Assembly (NCBI RefSeq): GCF_022631235.3
Contig: NZ_CP093310.2
Span: 62,001-126,000, forward strand
Source of the DNA: Psychrobacter raelei
Lineage (GTDB): Bacteria; Pseudomonadota; Gammaproteobacteria; Pseudomonadales; Moraxellaceae
Reading direction: 5' to 3'
Length of the DNA stretch: 64,000 nucleotides
The position numbers were made by a program, and so were the translations under genes. Below, piece after piece: positions 54,382-64,000 of the stretch. The notes beneath the pieces are model-generated. The model was not told where the DNA came from and made no database searches. It saw only the letters and a program-made list of their open reading frames with translations. The number at the start of each line of letters is the position of its first letter. The first letter of the stretch is position 1.

Positions 54382-54409
54382 AAAAAAACCACCGCATAGG
54401 CGATGGTTT
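54382..54409 (-). terminator. Terminator downstream of nqrM
   Basis: On the minus strand AACCATCGC and GCGGTGGTT pair over nine positions (one G-T), then seven T. It lies about 125 bases after nqrM and just before the MFS gene start. Confidence 0.8.
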
Positions 54410-54535
54410 AACTATAACAGAAATGATCGGGGGAACCTAAGCCAGAAAGTTTGAACATTAATAACAGTCTATATTCTCTGGCGGTTTTACTGAGATTTTG
54501 GGGCTTTATGGCAGATTTGACTTATCCGGTATGGT

Positions 54536-54784
54536 TCATAAGGCCGATTTACCTAGGTCTGCCGCCTTTTTACTATCAAAAGCTTTTTCGTCATTAATCT
54601 GTTCACACAAATTAGGATCGTTACCGCAGAACTGACAGGTTTCATCTCCCATCAGGTTGGCCACACGTCCGCAAGAGCCGCGTAAAGGCTCTTTTTTTAC
54701 CATATAGCCGATGCCCATCATCAAGAAAAATAGGACAAAGACGCCGAAGGTAATCAGCAGCATAGGAAGAAGTTGAGCGAGCAT
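54536..54784 (-). CDS. nqrM: Na+-NQR maturation protein NqrM
   Basis: Small membrane protein (82 residues) required for assembly of Na+-NQR, probably delivering iron to the cysteine site between NqrD and NqrE. One hydrophobic helix (LLPMLLITFGVFVLFFLMM) is followed by the family block GIGYMVKKEPLRGSCGR. Four cysteines, C38, C50, C53 and C60, stand at the conserved positions (CxxC type in DETCQFCGND). ATG 54784 has a GTGAGG site and gives the normal length; a longer version from 54880 is unlikely. It is near apbE and nqrABCDEF on the same strand. Confidence 0.9.
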   Translation of the reverse strand: MLAQLLPMLLITFGVFVLFFLMMGIGYMVKKEPLRGSCGRVANLMGDETCQFCGNDPNLCEQINDEKAFDSKKAADLGKSAL

Positions 54785-55019
54785 AATAACCTCACTTAGA
54801 TTAAGAGGCTTGGGCGCAGGGCTGACTATAGAGTCTGTTGCTAAGTCTCTTACTGCTGTGCCACAAGCTAGATTTGTCATCGATCTTTGGGTATCTATTC
54901 TACCATATTTGGCTTAAATAGGCGGGGCTGATTAAAATCGCGACGGGTGCGATCAATTCGCCGCCATCTTAATCTAAGCTATAGTGCTTATAAACCCGGT
55001 ACCTCATAGCTCTAGATAT

Positions 55020-56195
55020 TTAGTCTTTTTGACCAGAGCGTAGCGTTTTCATAGCCGGAGTCTCGACCACTTCCCAGTAAGCTAGAGGGTCGGCTTTGTT
55101 CTTTTTAATCTCCTCAAGAGAGGGCACTTCATCATGGATCTTACCATCTTTGGGTATCACAAATAGCACTGCCAAATTATGCTGCTTAGCGGTGGCTAGC
55201 GCTTTTTCGTAGGTCATGGCGGTCAAAGCAGTCGCCCAAGCATCGGCCAAAGAGACACTATCTGCCACGACAGACACAGAGGGCGCACCGCCGGCAATGG
55301 GCTGGCCGGTGGTGGGGTCAATGGTATGGCTGTAGCGGCGCCCATCGAACACCACCGAGTTACGATAGTTGCCCGAGGTGGCCAGATGCAGCTTGTTGCT
55401 TAAGAGGGGCTGACGAATGGCCGCTAAGGTATAACGCTCGCTGACGGTACTGTCTATGATGGGCGCATCAATGGCAATTTGCCAAGGTTGGGCGTTTTGG
55501 TTCACCCCTGAGGTGGACACTTCACCACCAATCTCCACCATGTAGTTATTAATTTTATAGTCTTTGTGCAGCACCTCAGCAATCACATCGACCCCATAGC
55601 CCTTGGCGACAGCTGAGAAGTCCAGCGCCACGTTTGGCTTGTCTTTGCTAAGCTTATCTTCGGTGAGCTTGATACCTTTAAAGTCGAGTAGGGCTTTGGC
55701 TGTGGCTATCTCAGAGGCGCTTGGCGGGTTTTGTAATCTTTCGGCCGTCATTACTGTGCCAAATCCCCAAAGATTAATTAGCGGCATCACAGTAGGGTCA
55801 AAGGCGCCGCCTGATTGTTGATACACCTGTTTAGAATCATTCAATACTTTTATAAAATCAGCATCTACCGTGATTGACTCACCGGCGCCCAAACGGTTGA
55901 ATTTAGAGATGGTCGAGTCTTGCATGTAAGTCGACATACTGAGGTTAATCTGCTGTAGACGCTTATCGATGGCTTGCTGAATCTCGTCTTGATTCACCCC
56001 CTTTGGGTTTTGGAAAGTGATGTGATAGCTGGTTCCCATGGTCTCACCCTTGATATAGTCATAGGTAGGAGGTTGATCACAGCCGCTCATCATCACAGTA
56101 GTGGACAGCATAAGCGTGCCCATTATGGCTTTTGAAGCAGATAAGTTAGAGGATGACCCGGTGGGTGATAACAGTGCGGAGAATAAAGGCGTCAT
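55020..56195 (-). CDS. apbE: FAD:protein FMN transferase ApbE
   Basis: Mg-dependent periplasmic lipoprotein that attaches FMN to threonines of NqrB and NqrC. The 391 residues include a lipobox ending at C39 (VMMSGC), ETMGTSYHITFQNP, then INLSMSTYMQDSTISKFN, GGAFDPTVMPLINLWGFG, and NVALDFSAVAKGYGVDVIAE (flavin-site region), with IEIGGEV-like MVEIGGEVSTSG. The end has RYSHTIDPTTGQPIAGG and VADSVSLADAWATALTAM (metal site). A start at an internal Met (M25) would shorten the signal peptide. It is between the SDR gene and nqrM; both target subunits are in the nqr operon next to it. Confidence 0.93.
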   Translation of the reverse strand: MTPLFSALLSPTGSSSNLSASKAIMGTLMLSTTVMMSGCDQPPTYDYIKGETMGTSYHITFQNPKGVNQDEIQQAIDKRLQQINLSMSTYMQDSTISKFNRLGAGESITVDADFIKVLNDSKQVYQQSGGAFDPTVMPLINLWGFGTVMTAERLQNPPSASEIATAKALLDFKGIKLTEDKLSKDKPNVALDFSAVAKGYGVDVIAEVLHKDYKINNYMVEIGGEVSTSGVNQNAQPWQIAIDAPIIDSTVSERYTLAAIRQPLLSNKLHLATSGNYRNSVVFDGRRYSHTIDPTTGQPIAGGAPSVSVVADSVSLADAWATALTAMTYEKALATAKQHNLAVLFVIPKDGKIHDEVPSLEEIKKNKADPLAYWEVVETPAMKTLRSGQKD

Positions 56196-56319
56196 AAGTA
56201 TATTTTTATAAAAATAAAGGAGAGGGGCTGATATAAGGTCGTCTTATATCAGCAGGAGGGGGTATATTTTAACGCTATTAATGGGATTTGTGGCAGCTTT
56301 ACTACTTAGCTTTACTTTA

Positions 56320-57126
56320 CTACTTAACTTTTGCGCCGCGGATAAGTTTATACAGCTTAGGCGGTGATACCCGGTTGACTAAGGTGGCAAACTTCTCTTT
56401 TTGACCTGCGACGATAATGTACTCCTCGTCTTGAACCAAGGCTTTTACCGCTTGCTTGGCAAAGGCTTTGGCACTTAGGCCTTGGTCAGTGGCGTCATCC
56501 ATCGTGCCTTGAGCGCTGCCATCGGCAGTCAGGGCATTGATGGAGACGTTGGTCTGGATAAAGCCTGGGAATATGGTGGCCACTTTAATATTGTCCTCAC
56601 TTAATTCGGCACGCAAGCTATTGGCCCACATGTGAATGGCCGCTTTGGCCGCACCATAAGCACCGCGATATTGTGTACCTAATAATCCGGCCACACTTGA
56701 GACCATCACCACCTTGCCGCCACCCTGGGCAATCATATCTGGTAGTACCAAACGCGTTAGTCGGGTCTGAGCAAAATAATCGATCTCCATCAATTGGCGC
56801 TCAACGGCCTCACTGGTCTGCATAATTAATGAGCGCTGACTGACCCCCGCGTTATTAATCAGCCAATCGACATGTCCCGCATTTTGGATAACGGTGGCAT
56901 AAGCCGCTTCAGCTTGTGCGACGTCTAAGATATCAAAGGGCACCACGACGTGTTTTGTCGGTTTTTTACATTTGGCTTTAACGGCCTCGAGCTTTTGTTT
57001 ATTGCGCCCGCTTAATATAATTGTGGCACCGCGGCGAGCGAATTCTATCGCCAGCGCTTCACCCAGCCCACTTGAGGCACCAGTAATCCAAATGGTTAGG
57101 TTATTTAGTTTGGTTTTCATAAGCAT
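56320..57126 (-). CDS. Short-chain dehydrogenase/reductase
   Basis: Classical SDR of about 268 residues. The cofactor motif is WITGASSGLGEALAIEFARR, then the structural NNAG in DWLINNAGVSQRS. The catalytic residues lie in VVMVSSVAGLLGTQYRGAYG and AAKAAIHMWANSLR, and FPGFIQTNV follows. The overall form resembles DHRS7-type reductases. No substrate can be named. It lies between the nqrF terminator and apbE, breaking the nqr-apbE-nqrM group. A TACTTAG/TACTTAAC repeat lies at its 3' end. Its start has two candidate ATGs six bases apart (57126 and 57120). Confidence 0.83.
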   Translation of the reverse strand: MLMKTKLNNLTIWITGASSGLGEALAIEFARRGATIILSGRNKQKLEAVKAKCKKPTKHVVVPFDILDVAQAEAAYATVIQNAGHVDWLINNAGVSQRSLIMQTSEAVERQLMEIDYFAQTRLTRLVLPDMIAQGGGKVVMVSSVAGLLGTQYRGAYGAAKAAIHMWANSLRAELSEDNIKVATIFPGFIQTNVSINALTADGSAQGTMDDATDQGLSAKAFAKQAVKALVQDEEYIIVAGQKEKFATLVNRVSPPKLYKLIRGAKVK

Positions 57127-57177
57127 CCTTTCTTATGTGACAGAGTTAGTAGGGCAGATCTTATAAATAGTGGCCAT

Positions 57178-57204
57178 AAAAAAAGAGCCTCCATTGAGGC
57201 TCTT
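57178..57204 (-). terminator. Rho-independent terminator downstream of nqrF
   Basis: AAGAGCCTC (57183-57191) pairs with GAGGCTCTT (57196-57204), loop CATT. On the minus strand a T-run follows. It ends the nqrABCDEF transcript before the SDR gene. Confidence 0.9.
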
Positions 57205-57268
57205 AATTTATCACAGTTTATCGGCTTAAGAGCAGTGGCTCTTTGTCAGCAGGCATTCATCCCGCTCA

Positions 57269-58507
57269 CTAACCACCGAAATCATCCAATAAGATGTTTT
57301 CATCTTCGACACCTAGGCTGTGTAGCATGTCGATAACCGCGGCGTTCATCACCGGTGGCCCACACATATAGAATTCACAGTCTTCTGGGTTTGGATGGTC
57401 TTTTAGATATTCCTCAAACAACACGTTGTGAATGAATCCAGTATACCCTTCCCAGTTGTCTTCAGGCTGTGGATCAGACAGTGCCACGTGCCATTCGAAG
57501 TTATCGAACTGCTCCGCTAACATGTCATAATCTTCAACATAGAACATCTCGCGAACCGAACGTGCACCATACCAGAAGCTGATCTTACGATCTGAATGCA
57601 GACGTTTTAACTGATCGAAAATGTGCGAGCGCATTGGCGCCATACCTGCACCACCACCGATGAATACCATCTCAGCTTTGGTGTCTTTGGCGAAGAATTC
57701 ACCATAAGGACCTGATACAGTGACCTTATCACCTGGCTTTAAGCTAAATACGTAAGATGACATCTTGCCTGGTGGGATACCTTCAGGGCCACGAGGCGGC
57801 GGACTGGCAATACGGATGTTAAACTTGATAATGCCTTTTTCATCCGGATAGTTGGCCATTGAATAGGCACGGATCACTGGCTCATCTACTTTTGAGACAT
57901 ATTTAAATAAGCCGAAATGATCCCAGTCACCGCGATACTCTTCTGCAACATCGAAGTCTTTATAATGCACTTCATGCGGCGGCGCCTCAAGCTGTACATA
58001 ACCACCGGCACGGAAGTTGACCTCTTCACCATCTGGAATTTTTAATACCAGCTCTTTAATAAAAGTGGCCACGTTGTCGTTCGAGACAACCTCACATTCC
58101 CATTTTTGTACATCAAAGAATTCAGGGTCAATCTCGATTTTCATGTCTTGCTTCACCGCAACCTGACACGCCAAACGCATGTTGTCACGGATTTCGCCTT
58201 GAGTGAAGTGACCTTCTTCAGTAGGCAGAATAGAACCACCACCCTCGATGACTTTACAGCGGCACTGGGCACAGGTTCCACCACCACCACAAGCGGATGA
58301 TAAGAAGATACCTTCGCTGGCGAGAGTTTGTAATAGTTTACCACCGGCTGGGGTTACCACATCATTGTCAGGATTGCCATTAATATGAATGGTGACATCC
58401 CCTGAGCTGACCAATCTTGAGCGGGCAATCAAAATAATGGCTACCAAGCTCATGATAATCAGGGTAAACATGGCGACGCCGCCAATGGCGGTACCAAATA
58501 ACTCCAT
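57269..58507 (-). CDS. nqrF: Na+-NQR subunit F (NADH-oxidising)
   Basis: Entry subunit of the Na+-pumping NADH:quinone reductase. One N-terminal membrane helix (about 8-28) is followed by a 2Fe-2S ferredoxin domain with C73, C79, C82 and C114. The FAD/NADH domain of ferredoxin-NADP reductase type follows: [20 protein letters not shown] (FAD), GPYGEFFAK, then [17 protein letters not shown] (NADH site) and [20 protein letters not shown]. It ends [10 protein letters not shown], as in the family. The 412 residues match the usual 407-410. Last gene of the operon, 64 bases after nqrE. Confidence 0.96.
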   Translation of the reverse strand: MELFGTAIGGVAMFTLIIMSLVAIILIARSRLVSSGDVTIHINGNPDNDVVTPAGGKLLQTLASEGIFLSSACGGGGTCAQCRCKVIEGGGSILPTEEGHFTQGEIRDNMRLACQVAVKQDMKIEIDPEFFDVQKWECEVVSNDNVATFIKELVLKIPDGEEVNFRAGGYVQLEAPPHEVHYKDFDVAEEYRGDWDHFGLFKYVSKVDEPVIRAYSMANYPDEKGIIKFNIRIASPPPRGPEGIPPGKMSSYVFSLKPGDKVTVSGPYGEFFAKDTKAEMVFIGGGAGMAPMRSHIFDQLKRLHSDRKISFWYGARSVREMFYVEDYDMLAEQFDNFEWHVALSDPQPEDNWEGYTGFIHNVLFEEYLKDHPNPEDCEFYMCGPPVMNAAVIDMLHSLGVEDENILLDDFGG

Positions 58508-58571
58508 GATTTTTGTCCTTTTTTAAATATTAAAATCGCTTGTTATCTATTAAACGGGCAATGTAAATCGG

Positions 58572-59180
58572 TTAAATTGACATGCCACCAAATGACATAA
58601 ATCCAAGCGACATCAATCCGACAGTAATAAAAGTAATACCTAAGCCGCGTAGTGGGGCAGGTACGTCTGAGTATTTTAGCTTTTCACGGATACCCGCTAA
58701 TAAAGCAATCGCTAATGCCCAACCAAAACCAGCACCCACACCATAAGTTAAAGATTCGGTGAAGTTGTAGTCACGCTCAACCATGAACAGTACGCCGCCC
58801 ATGATGGCACAGTTTACAGTGATTAGCGGTAAGAACACCCCAAGTGCGTTGTATAGTGAGGGCACAAATTTATCCAAGAACATCTCAAGGATCTGAACGG
58901 TAGCGGCAATCAAAGCGATGTAGCTTAGCAGACCTAAGAAGCTTAAGTCGATATCTGGGAAACCTGCCCAAGCCAGCGCACCATTTTTTAGGATGAACTG
59001 AAACAGTAGGTTGTTTAGTGGTACGGTGATACTCATTACCACGATAACGGCCACACCAAGACCAATGGCAGTAGATACTTTTTTCGATACCGCCAAGAAG
59101 GTACACATGCCTAGGAAGTAGGCAAGCGCCATGTTTTCAATAAAAACAGACGTGATAAATAAGCTGACATAATGTCCCAT
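58572..59180 (-). CDS. nqrE: Na+-NQR subunit E
   Basis: Inner-membrane subunit of 202 residues with six helices, pseudo-symmetric to NqrD. The start [20 protein letters not shown] and [20 protein letters not shown] hold the conserved cysteine for the membrane iron site (C26). The second half has [20 protein letters not shown] with the other cysteine. The end [13 protein letters not shown] is also typical. Its ATG overlaps the nqrD stop (TAATG), so the two are coupled. Confidence 0.96.
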   Translation of the reverse strand: MGHYVSLFITSVFIENMALAYFLGMCTFLAVSKKVSTAIGLGVAVIVVMSITVPLNNLLFQFILKNGALAWAGFPDIDLSFLGLLSYIALIAATVQILEMFLDKFVPSLYNALGVFLPLITVNCAIMGGVLFMVERDYNFTESLTYGVGAGFGWALAIALLAGIREKLKYSDVPAPLRGLGITFITVGLMSLGFMSFGGMSI

Positions 59181-59854
59181 TAGTGACCTCCTCCGTGAGC
59201 CATGCCTTTCGACTGCGGCTTAATAACAAACTCAGGCTCTTCTACTTGCTCAGGCTTCCAGATACGTACTACTGTGATAAACATCGCAATAATAAAGAAA
59301 GCAGAAGGGGGAAGTAGTAATAAGCCATTTGGCACATACCAGCCACCATCGGTGACGGGTTGTAGTAGGGTAATGCCTAAGATGCTGCCATTACCTAAGA
59401 GTTCACGAATAGTGGCCACAAATAGCAATACCGCTGAATAGCCAAGACCGTTACCAATACCATCTAAAAAGCTTGGTACAGGAGGGTTACTCATAGCAAA
59501 CGCTTCAGCACGGCCCATAACGATACAGTTGGTGATAATCAAACCAACGAATACCGAAAGTGACTTACTCACATCATAAGCCACTGCTTTTAGAATCTGA
59601 TCCACCACGATTACCAGTGAGGCAATAATGGTCATCTGTACAATAATACGGATGCTTGAGGGAATACGATTACGGATGGTTGAGATAAAAAAGCTTGAAA
59701 AAGCCGTTACCAAGGTCAAAGCAATACACATAACCAACGCGTTTTTTACGCTGGTTGTTACTGCCAGTGCCGAACAAATACCCAAGATTTGTAACGCAAT
59801 GGGGTTATTGTCAAAAATCGGCGTGGTTAAGATTTTTTTAGTTTCTGTAGCCAT
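59180..59854 (-). CDS. nqrD: Na+-NQR subunit D
   Basis: Inner-membrane subunit of 224 residues, pair of NqrE. It contains [20 protein letters not shown], with the iron-site cysteine, and [20 protein letters not shown], with the second cysteine. The C-terminus is rich in His (GMAHGGGH). ATG 59854 has a GGAGG site and starts where the family starts ([14 protein letters not shown]). Upstream in-frame codons are part of nqrC. One base separates it from the nqrC stop. Confidence 0.96.
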   Translation of the reverse strand: MATETKKILTTPIFDNNPIALQILGICSALAVTTSVKNALVMCIALTLVTAFSSFFISTIRNRIPSSIRIIVQMTIIASLVIVVDQILKAVAYDVSKSLSVFVGLIITNCIVMGRAEAFAMSNPPVPSFLDGIGNGLGYSAVLLFVATIRELLGNGSILGITLLQPVTDGGWYVPNGLLLLPPSAFFIIAMFITVVRIWKPEQVEEPEFVIKPQSKGMAHGGGH

Positions 59855-59855
59855 G

Positions 59856-60719
59856 TTATGCCTCCTCGCCCGCAGTGGTTGATGTCTGAGCGTTAGCTGT
59901 GTTGTTCGGAGTGCCACTACGTAAGTTGTCTAAAAATGGTTTGTAACCGCGGTCACCCAACCAAAATTGGATAAGGTTTTTTACACCGGCGCTGGTTAAG
60001 GTTGCCCCACTGATGCCATCTACCCAGTTTTCGTTTGGCTTAGGTTGACCGGCTTTAGTAACCCCTGTGGCCACTTCGCCTTGGTCATTATAAGCATGAA
60101 CGCCTTTCCACTGATCACGCCATTTATCTTCTTCAATACGAGCACCAAGACCTGGGGTCTCTTTATGAGCGTACCAACTGATACCTTTTACCGTATTTAA
60201 GTCGCCCTCTAAGGTTAAGAAGCCGTACATGGTACCCCAAAGACCATAGCCATGTACCGGAAGTACCATCAGCTCAGGTTTGCCATTGGCATCATTTTTT
60301 ACATAAACTTTGGCAAATTTTGGCGTTGAGCCGATACCAGCTGGGTCATCATTACCTAAGTCGATGCTTAGCGCCTTGTTTTTAGAAGCTTGGTCGGCAT
60401 CGTACTTGTCAATATCTGTGATACCGGCAGTCGTTAGCTCTTGCTCGGTTGCGTACTGACCTTTTTGTAGGTCCACCAATTTTACTTCAAAATCTTTAAA
60501 GCGCTCTTCGACATCTTGGTTGGTGTCTTTCGCTGGGTCAAATAAGCCGGCTGCTACCAAGATGTTTTTGTTACGGTCAAGTAGCTGGTTGTCTACTTGA
60601 GCGGGTTTTAAGCCTACTGCTACGGCGGATACCATTACGGAACACACCAAACATAAGACTAGGGCCACCATAATGGTGGTCATGTTTGAGTTTGAGCTTT
60701 TCTTAGTCTGCTGGGACAT
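59856..60719 (-). CDS. nqrC: Na+-NQR subunit C (covalent FMN)
   Basis: Mostly periplasmic subunit of 287 residues with one N-terminal membrane helix ([20 protein letters not shown]). The FMN is linked by phosphoester to the threonine in [18 protein letters not shown], the ApbE recognition motif (S-G-A-T). Upstream, [20 protein letters not shown] and [20 protein letters not shown] are the FMN-domain blocks. ATG 60719 has a GGAGGA site. Its start overlaps the end of nqrB by 17 bases. Confidence 0.95.
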   Translation of the reverse strand: MSQQTKKSSNSNMTTIMVALVLCLVCSVMVSAVAVGLKPAQVDNQLLDRNKNILVAAGLFDPAKDTNQDVEERFKDFEVKLVDLQKGQYATEQELTTAGITDIDKYDADQASKNKALSIDLGNDDPAGIGSTPKFAKVYVKNDANGKPELMVLPVHGYGLWGTMYGFLTLEGDLNTVKGISWYAHKETPGLGARIEEDKWRDQWKGVHAYNDQGEVATGVTKAGQPKPNENWVDGISGATLTSAGVKNLIQFWLGDRGYKPFLDNLRSGTPNNTANAQTSTTAGEEA

Positions 60720-61935
60720 GACGCATCCTCCGAGCCGTTTGACGTTTGATGTTTGCTTGAGTGACAAAGTAGTCAAACAAAGGCGCAAACAAGTTAGCAA
60801 ATAAGATGGCTAGCATGATGCCTTCTGGGAAGGCGGGGTTGATGACGCGAATTAACACCGTCATAAAGCCAATCAAGATACCATATGCCCAGCGGCCTTT
60901 GTTGGTGTGAGCAGCTGATACAGGGTCGGTGGCCATAAATACCGCACCAAAAGCGAAACCGCCCAATACCAAATGCCAGTACCAAGGTAGACTCATCATT
61001 AAGTTGTCGCTTGAGCCGACAGCGTTAAATACCATTGAAGTGGCTACCAGACCGACCACACAGCCGGCGATAATGCGCCATGAGGCAATGCGAGTCCAGA
61101 TAAGCACAATCATACCCAGTAAGATAGCTAGAGTAGATACTTCACCAATACTGCCTTGCATGTTGCCTAAGAAAGCATCCATCCACGTAATGGCTGAGCC
61201 GTAAGCGTCGACGAATTTATCTGGTGTCACACCGATGGCCGCTAGACCTAAAGGTGTTGCCCCTGAGAAGCCATCAACAGCCGTCCAAACAGTATCGCCT
61301 GACATGTAAGCGGGGTAAGCAAAATACAAAAACGCACGACCTGATAGGGCAGGGTTTAAGAAGTTTTTGCCGGTACCACCGAACACCTCTTTAGCGACAA
61401 CCACACCGAAGCTGATGCCAAGGGCAACTTGCCATAAAGGAATATCAGGTGGCAAACACAGTGCAAATAGCACTGAGGTGACGAAGAAACCTTCGTTCAC
61501 TTCATGACCACGCACCACAGCGAACACGATCTCCCAAAAGATACCGACTGCGAAAGTTACGATATAAATGGGTAAAAACTGCATGGCGCCATAAACGAAG
61601 GCGGCCCACATACTGTTCGGATCATAGCCGACCATGTTGGTAATAGCCGTGCGCCAGCCTTCAGGCTGTAGCCCTAATTGGCTAATGGCCATTAACGCTT
61701 GATGACCGACGTTGTACATACCCCAAAACATGGCAGGGAACGTACATAACCACACCACAATCATGATGCGTTTTAGATCAATACCATCACGGACGTGCGC
61801 CGCTGAATGGGTTGTGCTGCTTGGCTGACGTAAGAAAGTATCGAACATTTCAAACACAGCGTAGTATTTCTCAAGTTTGCCACCTTTAGTGAAATTAGGC
61901 TCTAAGCGGTCAAACATATTGTGTAAAAATTTCAT
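60703..61935 (-). CDS. nqrB: Na+-NQR subunit B (covalent FMN, riboflavin)
   Basis: Largest membrane subunit (410 residues, about ten helices), the likely Na+ path. The threonine for covalent FMN is in [16 protein letters not shown]. Conserved parts are [37 protein letters not shown], then [13 protein letters not shown] and [20 protein letters not shown] with [20 protein letters not shown]. Length and motifs match the family. It lies 5 bases after nqrA. Confidence 0.96.
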   Translation of the reverse strand: MKFLHNMFDRLEPNFTKGGKLEKYYAVFEMFDTFLRQPSSTTHSAAHVRDGIDLKRIMIVVWLCTFPAMFWGMYNVGHQALMAISQLGLQPEGWRTAITNMVGYDPNSMWAAFVYGAMQFLPIYIVTFAVGIFWEIVFAVVRGHEVNEGFFVTSVLFALCLPPDIPLWQVALGISFGVVVAKEVFGGTGKNFLNPALSGRAFLYFAYPAYMSGDTVWTAVDGFSGATPLGLAAIGVTPDKFVDAYGSAITWMDAFLGNMQGSIGEVSTLAILLGMIVLIWTRIASWRIIAGCVVGLVATSMVFNAVGSSDNLMMSLPWYWHLVLGGFAFGAVFMATDPVSAAHTNKGRWAYGILIGFMTVLIRVINPAFPEGIMLAILFANLFAPLFDYFVTQANIKRQTARRMRHVPAD

Positions 61936-61940
61936 CAGCG

Positions 61941-63305
61941 TTAGCCCTCCAGCTCGATGCGAGTTAAGTTATCACGCAAGATGTCGCCAAACTCGTATTT
62001 ACCCGGTGATACAAAGGTACAAAGTGCCAAGTCTTCTTCATCAAGCTCTAAAGCACCGAGGTCTACTGCTGAGATGATATCTTCAACAATTAGGGCACGT
62101 AGTAATTGGGTTGGCAAATAGTCTTGTGGCATGACTTCCTCGAAGACGCCAATGGGCACCATGGCACGAGGAGAGCCATTTGTGGTCGTGGTAAAGTTGT
62201 ATTTTTTGCTCTTAAAAAACTGCGAGATATAAATAGGCAGTTTTGAGAAGCGGTTAAAGCCTGGGCTAAAGAAGTGGAACGCTGGGCGCTCATAGCCTTC
62301 TTGTAACACGCTTACTTGGTTATGAAAACGGCCCAAATAAGCGGTGGTGCCAATGGTTTTACGGCCGGACAATACCGAGCCGGTAATAATACGGTTGTCA
62401 CCAGAGATTAATTCACCTTGAGTCAGCTGAGTTAACTCGGCACCGCGCTCAGTAAGCACCAGATGTGGCTTGGCCACCGCAGGGCCTGCCAAGCTAATAA
62501 GACGGCTGGTATATAAGCGGCCTGTGGTAAACAACTTACCAATGGCAATCACATCTTGAAAGCCAATGGTCCACACCGTGACATCACGGCTGACGGGGTG
62601 TAAAAAGTGAATGTGGGTACCGGCATTACCTGCAGGGTGCTTACCTGCAAAAGCATGATATTCGGTGCTGTTGCCAGGCGCTGTTTTGGCGACTTTTGGC
62701 AAATTGGCATTGCCGTGATGACACACATAAGTTTTGGGAGATAAGGTCGACAAAACGGCAAGACCATCATCGAAGGCTTGCTGTTCTTGCTGGATAAGCA
62801 GCATCGGGTCGAAGGCTAATGGATTGGTATCCATTGCAGTGACGAAGATAGCTTGTGGACGCGCACCAATTTCAGGTGTACGGCTATAAGGGCGAGTACG
62901 AAACGCCGTCCATTCACCAGATTTGATTAATTGCGCTTGCACAGCTTCAGCATCTAATCCCGCCAACTCGTTTGAGGCATATTGCTTGAACGTCACCTCA
63001 TTAGCATTTGGGCCAGCATTGGGATCAATCTCAATGACGAGGCTTTCAAATACTCGGCGGTCGCCACGATTAACAGCAACGACTTTACCTGAGGCGGGTG
63101 CGGTGTAGATCACACCAACGCGTTTTTTGTCTTCAAAAACAGGTTGGCCTTTTGTGACAATATCACCTTCTTTAACGTTCATTGTGGGCTTCATACCGAC
63201 ATAGTCGTAGCCCACAAGTGCAACGTGCTTTGGCGAATGCTGGGTGATTTCACTGCTGGGAGCGCCAGCAATGGGCAAATCAAGCCCCTTTTTGATGGTA
63301 ATCAT
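61941..63305 (-). CDS. nqrA: Na+-NQR subunit A
   Basis: First gene of the nqr operon. NqrA is a peripheral cytosolic subunit of 454 residues. The start [20 protein letters not shown] and [20 protein letters not shown] are typical. Then [40 protein letters not shown] and [20 protein letters not shown] (Rnf/Nqr barrel-sandwich and ubiquinone-linked regions) follow. ATG 63305 is chosen because the family starts there; the upstream in-frame part has no homology pattern. The ribosome site is modest. Regulation is not apparent, as the upstream spacer holds no clear operator. Confidence 0.96.
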   Translation of the reverse strand: MITIKKGLDLPIAGAPSSEITQHSPKHVALVGYDYVGMKPTMNVKEGDIVTKGQPVFEDKKRVGVIYTAPASGKVVAVNRGDRRVFESLVIEIDPNAGPNANEVTFKQYASNELAGLDAEAVQAQLIKSGEWTAFRTRPYSRTPEIGARPQAIFVTAMDTNPLAFDPMLLIQQEQQAFDDGLAVLSTLSPKTYVCHHGNANLPKVAKTAPGNSTEYHAFAGKHPAGNAGTHIHFLHPVSRDVTVWTIGFQDVIAIGKLFTTGRLYTSRLISLAGPAVAKPHLVLTERGAELTQLTQGELISGDNRIITGSVLSGRKTIGTTAYLGRFHNQVSVLQEGYERPAFHFFSPGFNRFSKLPIYISQFFKSKKYNFTTTTNGSPRAMVPIGVFEEVMPQDYLPTQLLRALIVEDIISAVDLGALELDEEDLALCTFVSPGKYEFGDILRDNLTRIELEG

Positions 63306-63694
63306 AAGCGAACTTATTCCATAAGCGAAGAAAGGCCAGACGTCCTGTCGGGTTTGCACAAGTCAAGAACGGCGCAGTGACCGAGATATGATCTTGCAAA
63401 GATAAGATGTAGCAGCAGTACGACAAAAACGCACTTCAGAACTATAAAACCCGCGAGATTTAGGAAAAATGCTTACGAATAGTTATACCTGTGCTAACCT
63501 CTTAGCATAGAAGACAGTGGCGACTGGCTACCAAAATACATATACAATATAACCTAGGATTATACGTTAAATTACCCTAAAATTGCCAGTATGTTTGCTA
63601 ATTTAAGCAGTTTGAGGCTACAAATGTAACCTAAAAATGCTTTTTACTCACCCTATATTTTTCCTCGCTTACTATTTAAGCTAAGGCCTTTGAT
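63306..63694. other. Divergent spacer between nqrA and hisA
   Basis: About 390 bases without a supported gene. It holds promoters for the nqr operon (left) and hisA (right). I see no riboswitch or leader peptide for histidine. Confidence 0.45.
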
Positions 63695-64000
63695 ATGCGT
63701 ACTCAATCTCCTTTTACCCAAAATACCGATGTAACGACCGCTGTGGCACCACTTCTTATTCCTGCCATTGATCTAAAAGATGGCAAGTGCGTGCGTCTTA
63801 AGCAAGGCCGTATGGAAGATGACACAGTATTTTCTGACGACCCTGTGGCGATGGCCACTCGCTGGGTGAATGAGGGTGCCCGTCGTTTGCATTTGGTGGA
63901 TCTAAACGGTGCCTTTGATGGTGTGCCGGTGCACAAAGATGTGGTGATGCAAATCGCTAAGGCGCATCCGAACCTACCTGTACAGCTTGGCGGCGGTGTA
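63695..64000 (+). CDS. hisA: Phosphoribosylformimino-AICAR-phosphate isomerase HisA, N-terminal part (runs off the right edge)
   Basis: Histidine-pathway TIM-barrel isomerase. Exactly 102 codons lie in the window. [20 protein letters not shown] has the catalytic first Asp of the barrel and the phosphate-site pattern. [32 protein letters not shown] and VQLGGGV are HisA blocks. The N-terminus (about 18 residues before PLLIPA) is longer than in E. coli HisA. AAGG precedes the ATG. hisB and hisH are far away (17799-19065), on the same strand. Confidence 0.93.
   Translation, partial: MRTQSPFTQNTDVTTAVAPLLIPAIDLKDGKCVRLKQGRMEDDTVFSDDPVAMATRWVNEGARRLHLVDLNGAFDGVPVHKDVVMQIAKAHPNLPVQLGGGV

Noticed and set aside
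54382..54409. Attenuator of the MFS gene
   Set aside because: The hairpin fits as the terminator of nqrM upstream. No leader peptide or alternative fold is visible.

Overview
The window is a stretch of chromosome from a gammaproteobacterium. It is most likely Psychrobacter or another Moraxellaceae member. This is inferred from protein resemblance and gene order (holC-pepA divergent from lptFG, Na+-NQR with NqrM and ApbE, cbpA-cbpM, long single-domain-rich intergenic spacers). No 16S rRNA is present to confirm it.

Layout. 1-233: start of gshA running off the left edge, followed by erpA. 1244-4858: ABC-F ATPase (YheS type) and the CbpA/CbpM co-chaperone pair. 4884-7431: a tnpB-only IS200/IS605-type element interrupted by a complete IS3-family element (5628-6936) with a 3-bp target duplication. 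7517-20294: housekeeping genes, namely sstT, holC-pepA, lptF-lptG, an RsmC-like methyltransferase, gph, a DUF4385 gene, tRNA-Phe, hisB-hisH and a PACE-family efflux protein. 20361-36081: acnA, a DUF1622 membrane protein, a lipoprotein amidohydrolase with an operator-like tandem repeat, an ATP-grasp protein (Cj0069 family), an alpha/beta hydrolase, a cholesterol-oxidase-like GMC enzyme coupled to lplA, cytochrome b561 and a YbbP-type FtsX permease.

37383-49188 is the accessory region and the best candidate for an interesting system: a tellurite-resistance-type (Ter) stress island. Its first half encodes TerD, a DUF475/TerC-like membrane protein, TerE, an AIM24-like protein and TerZ on the plus strand. 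TerA converges on them from the minus strand. Its second half, divergent from terA, encodes five enzymes in a row: an ATP-grasp ligase, a phosphoribosyltransferase with a TRSP-like tail, a HAD phosphatase, a StiP-type protein with a PELOTA-like tail, and a CitE/HpcH-like lyase. This set matches the predicted nucleoside-like-metabolite pathway linked to Ter systems in comparative genomics; the product is not known. The island lies between ybbA (with tesA) and ybbP, which are normally neighbours.

49214-63305 is almost entirely on the minus strand: ybbA, tesA, rimJ, avtA, an MFS transporter, nqrM, apbE, an SDR gene and the complete nqrABCDEF operon. The Na+-pumping NADH:quinone reductase, its flavin-attaching enzyme ApbE and its iron-site maturation factor NqrM are therefore close together. 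The window ends inside hisA (63695 onward, plus strand), about 45 kb from hisB-hisH.

A recurring feature is short tandem repeats (13-22 bp, 2-4 copies) in many spacers, often next to start or stop codons.
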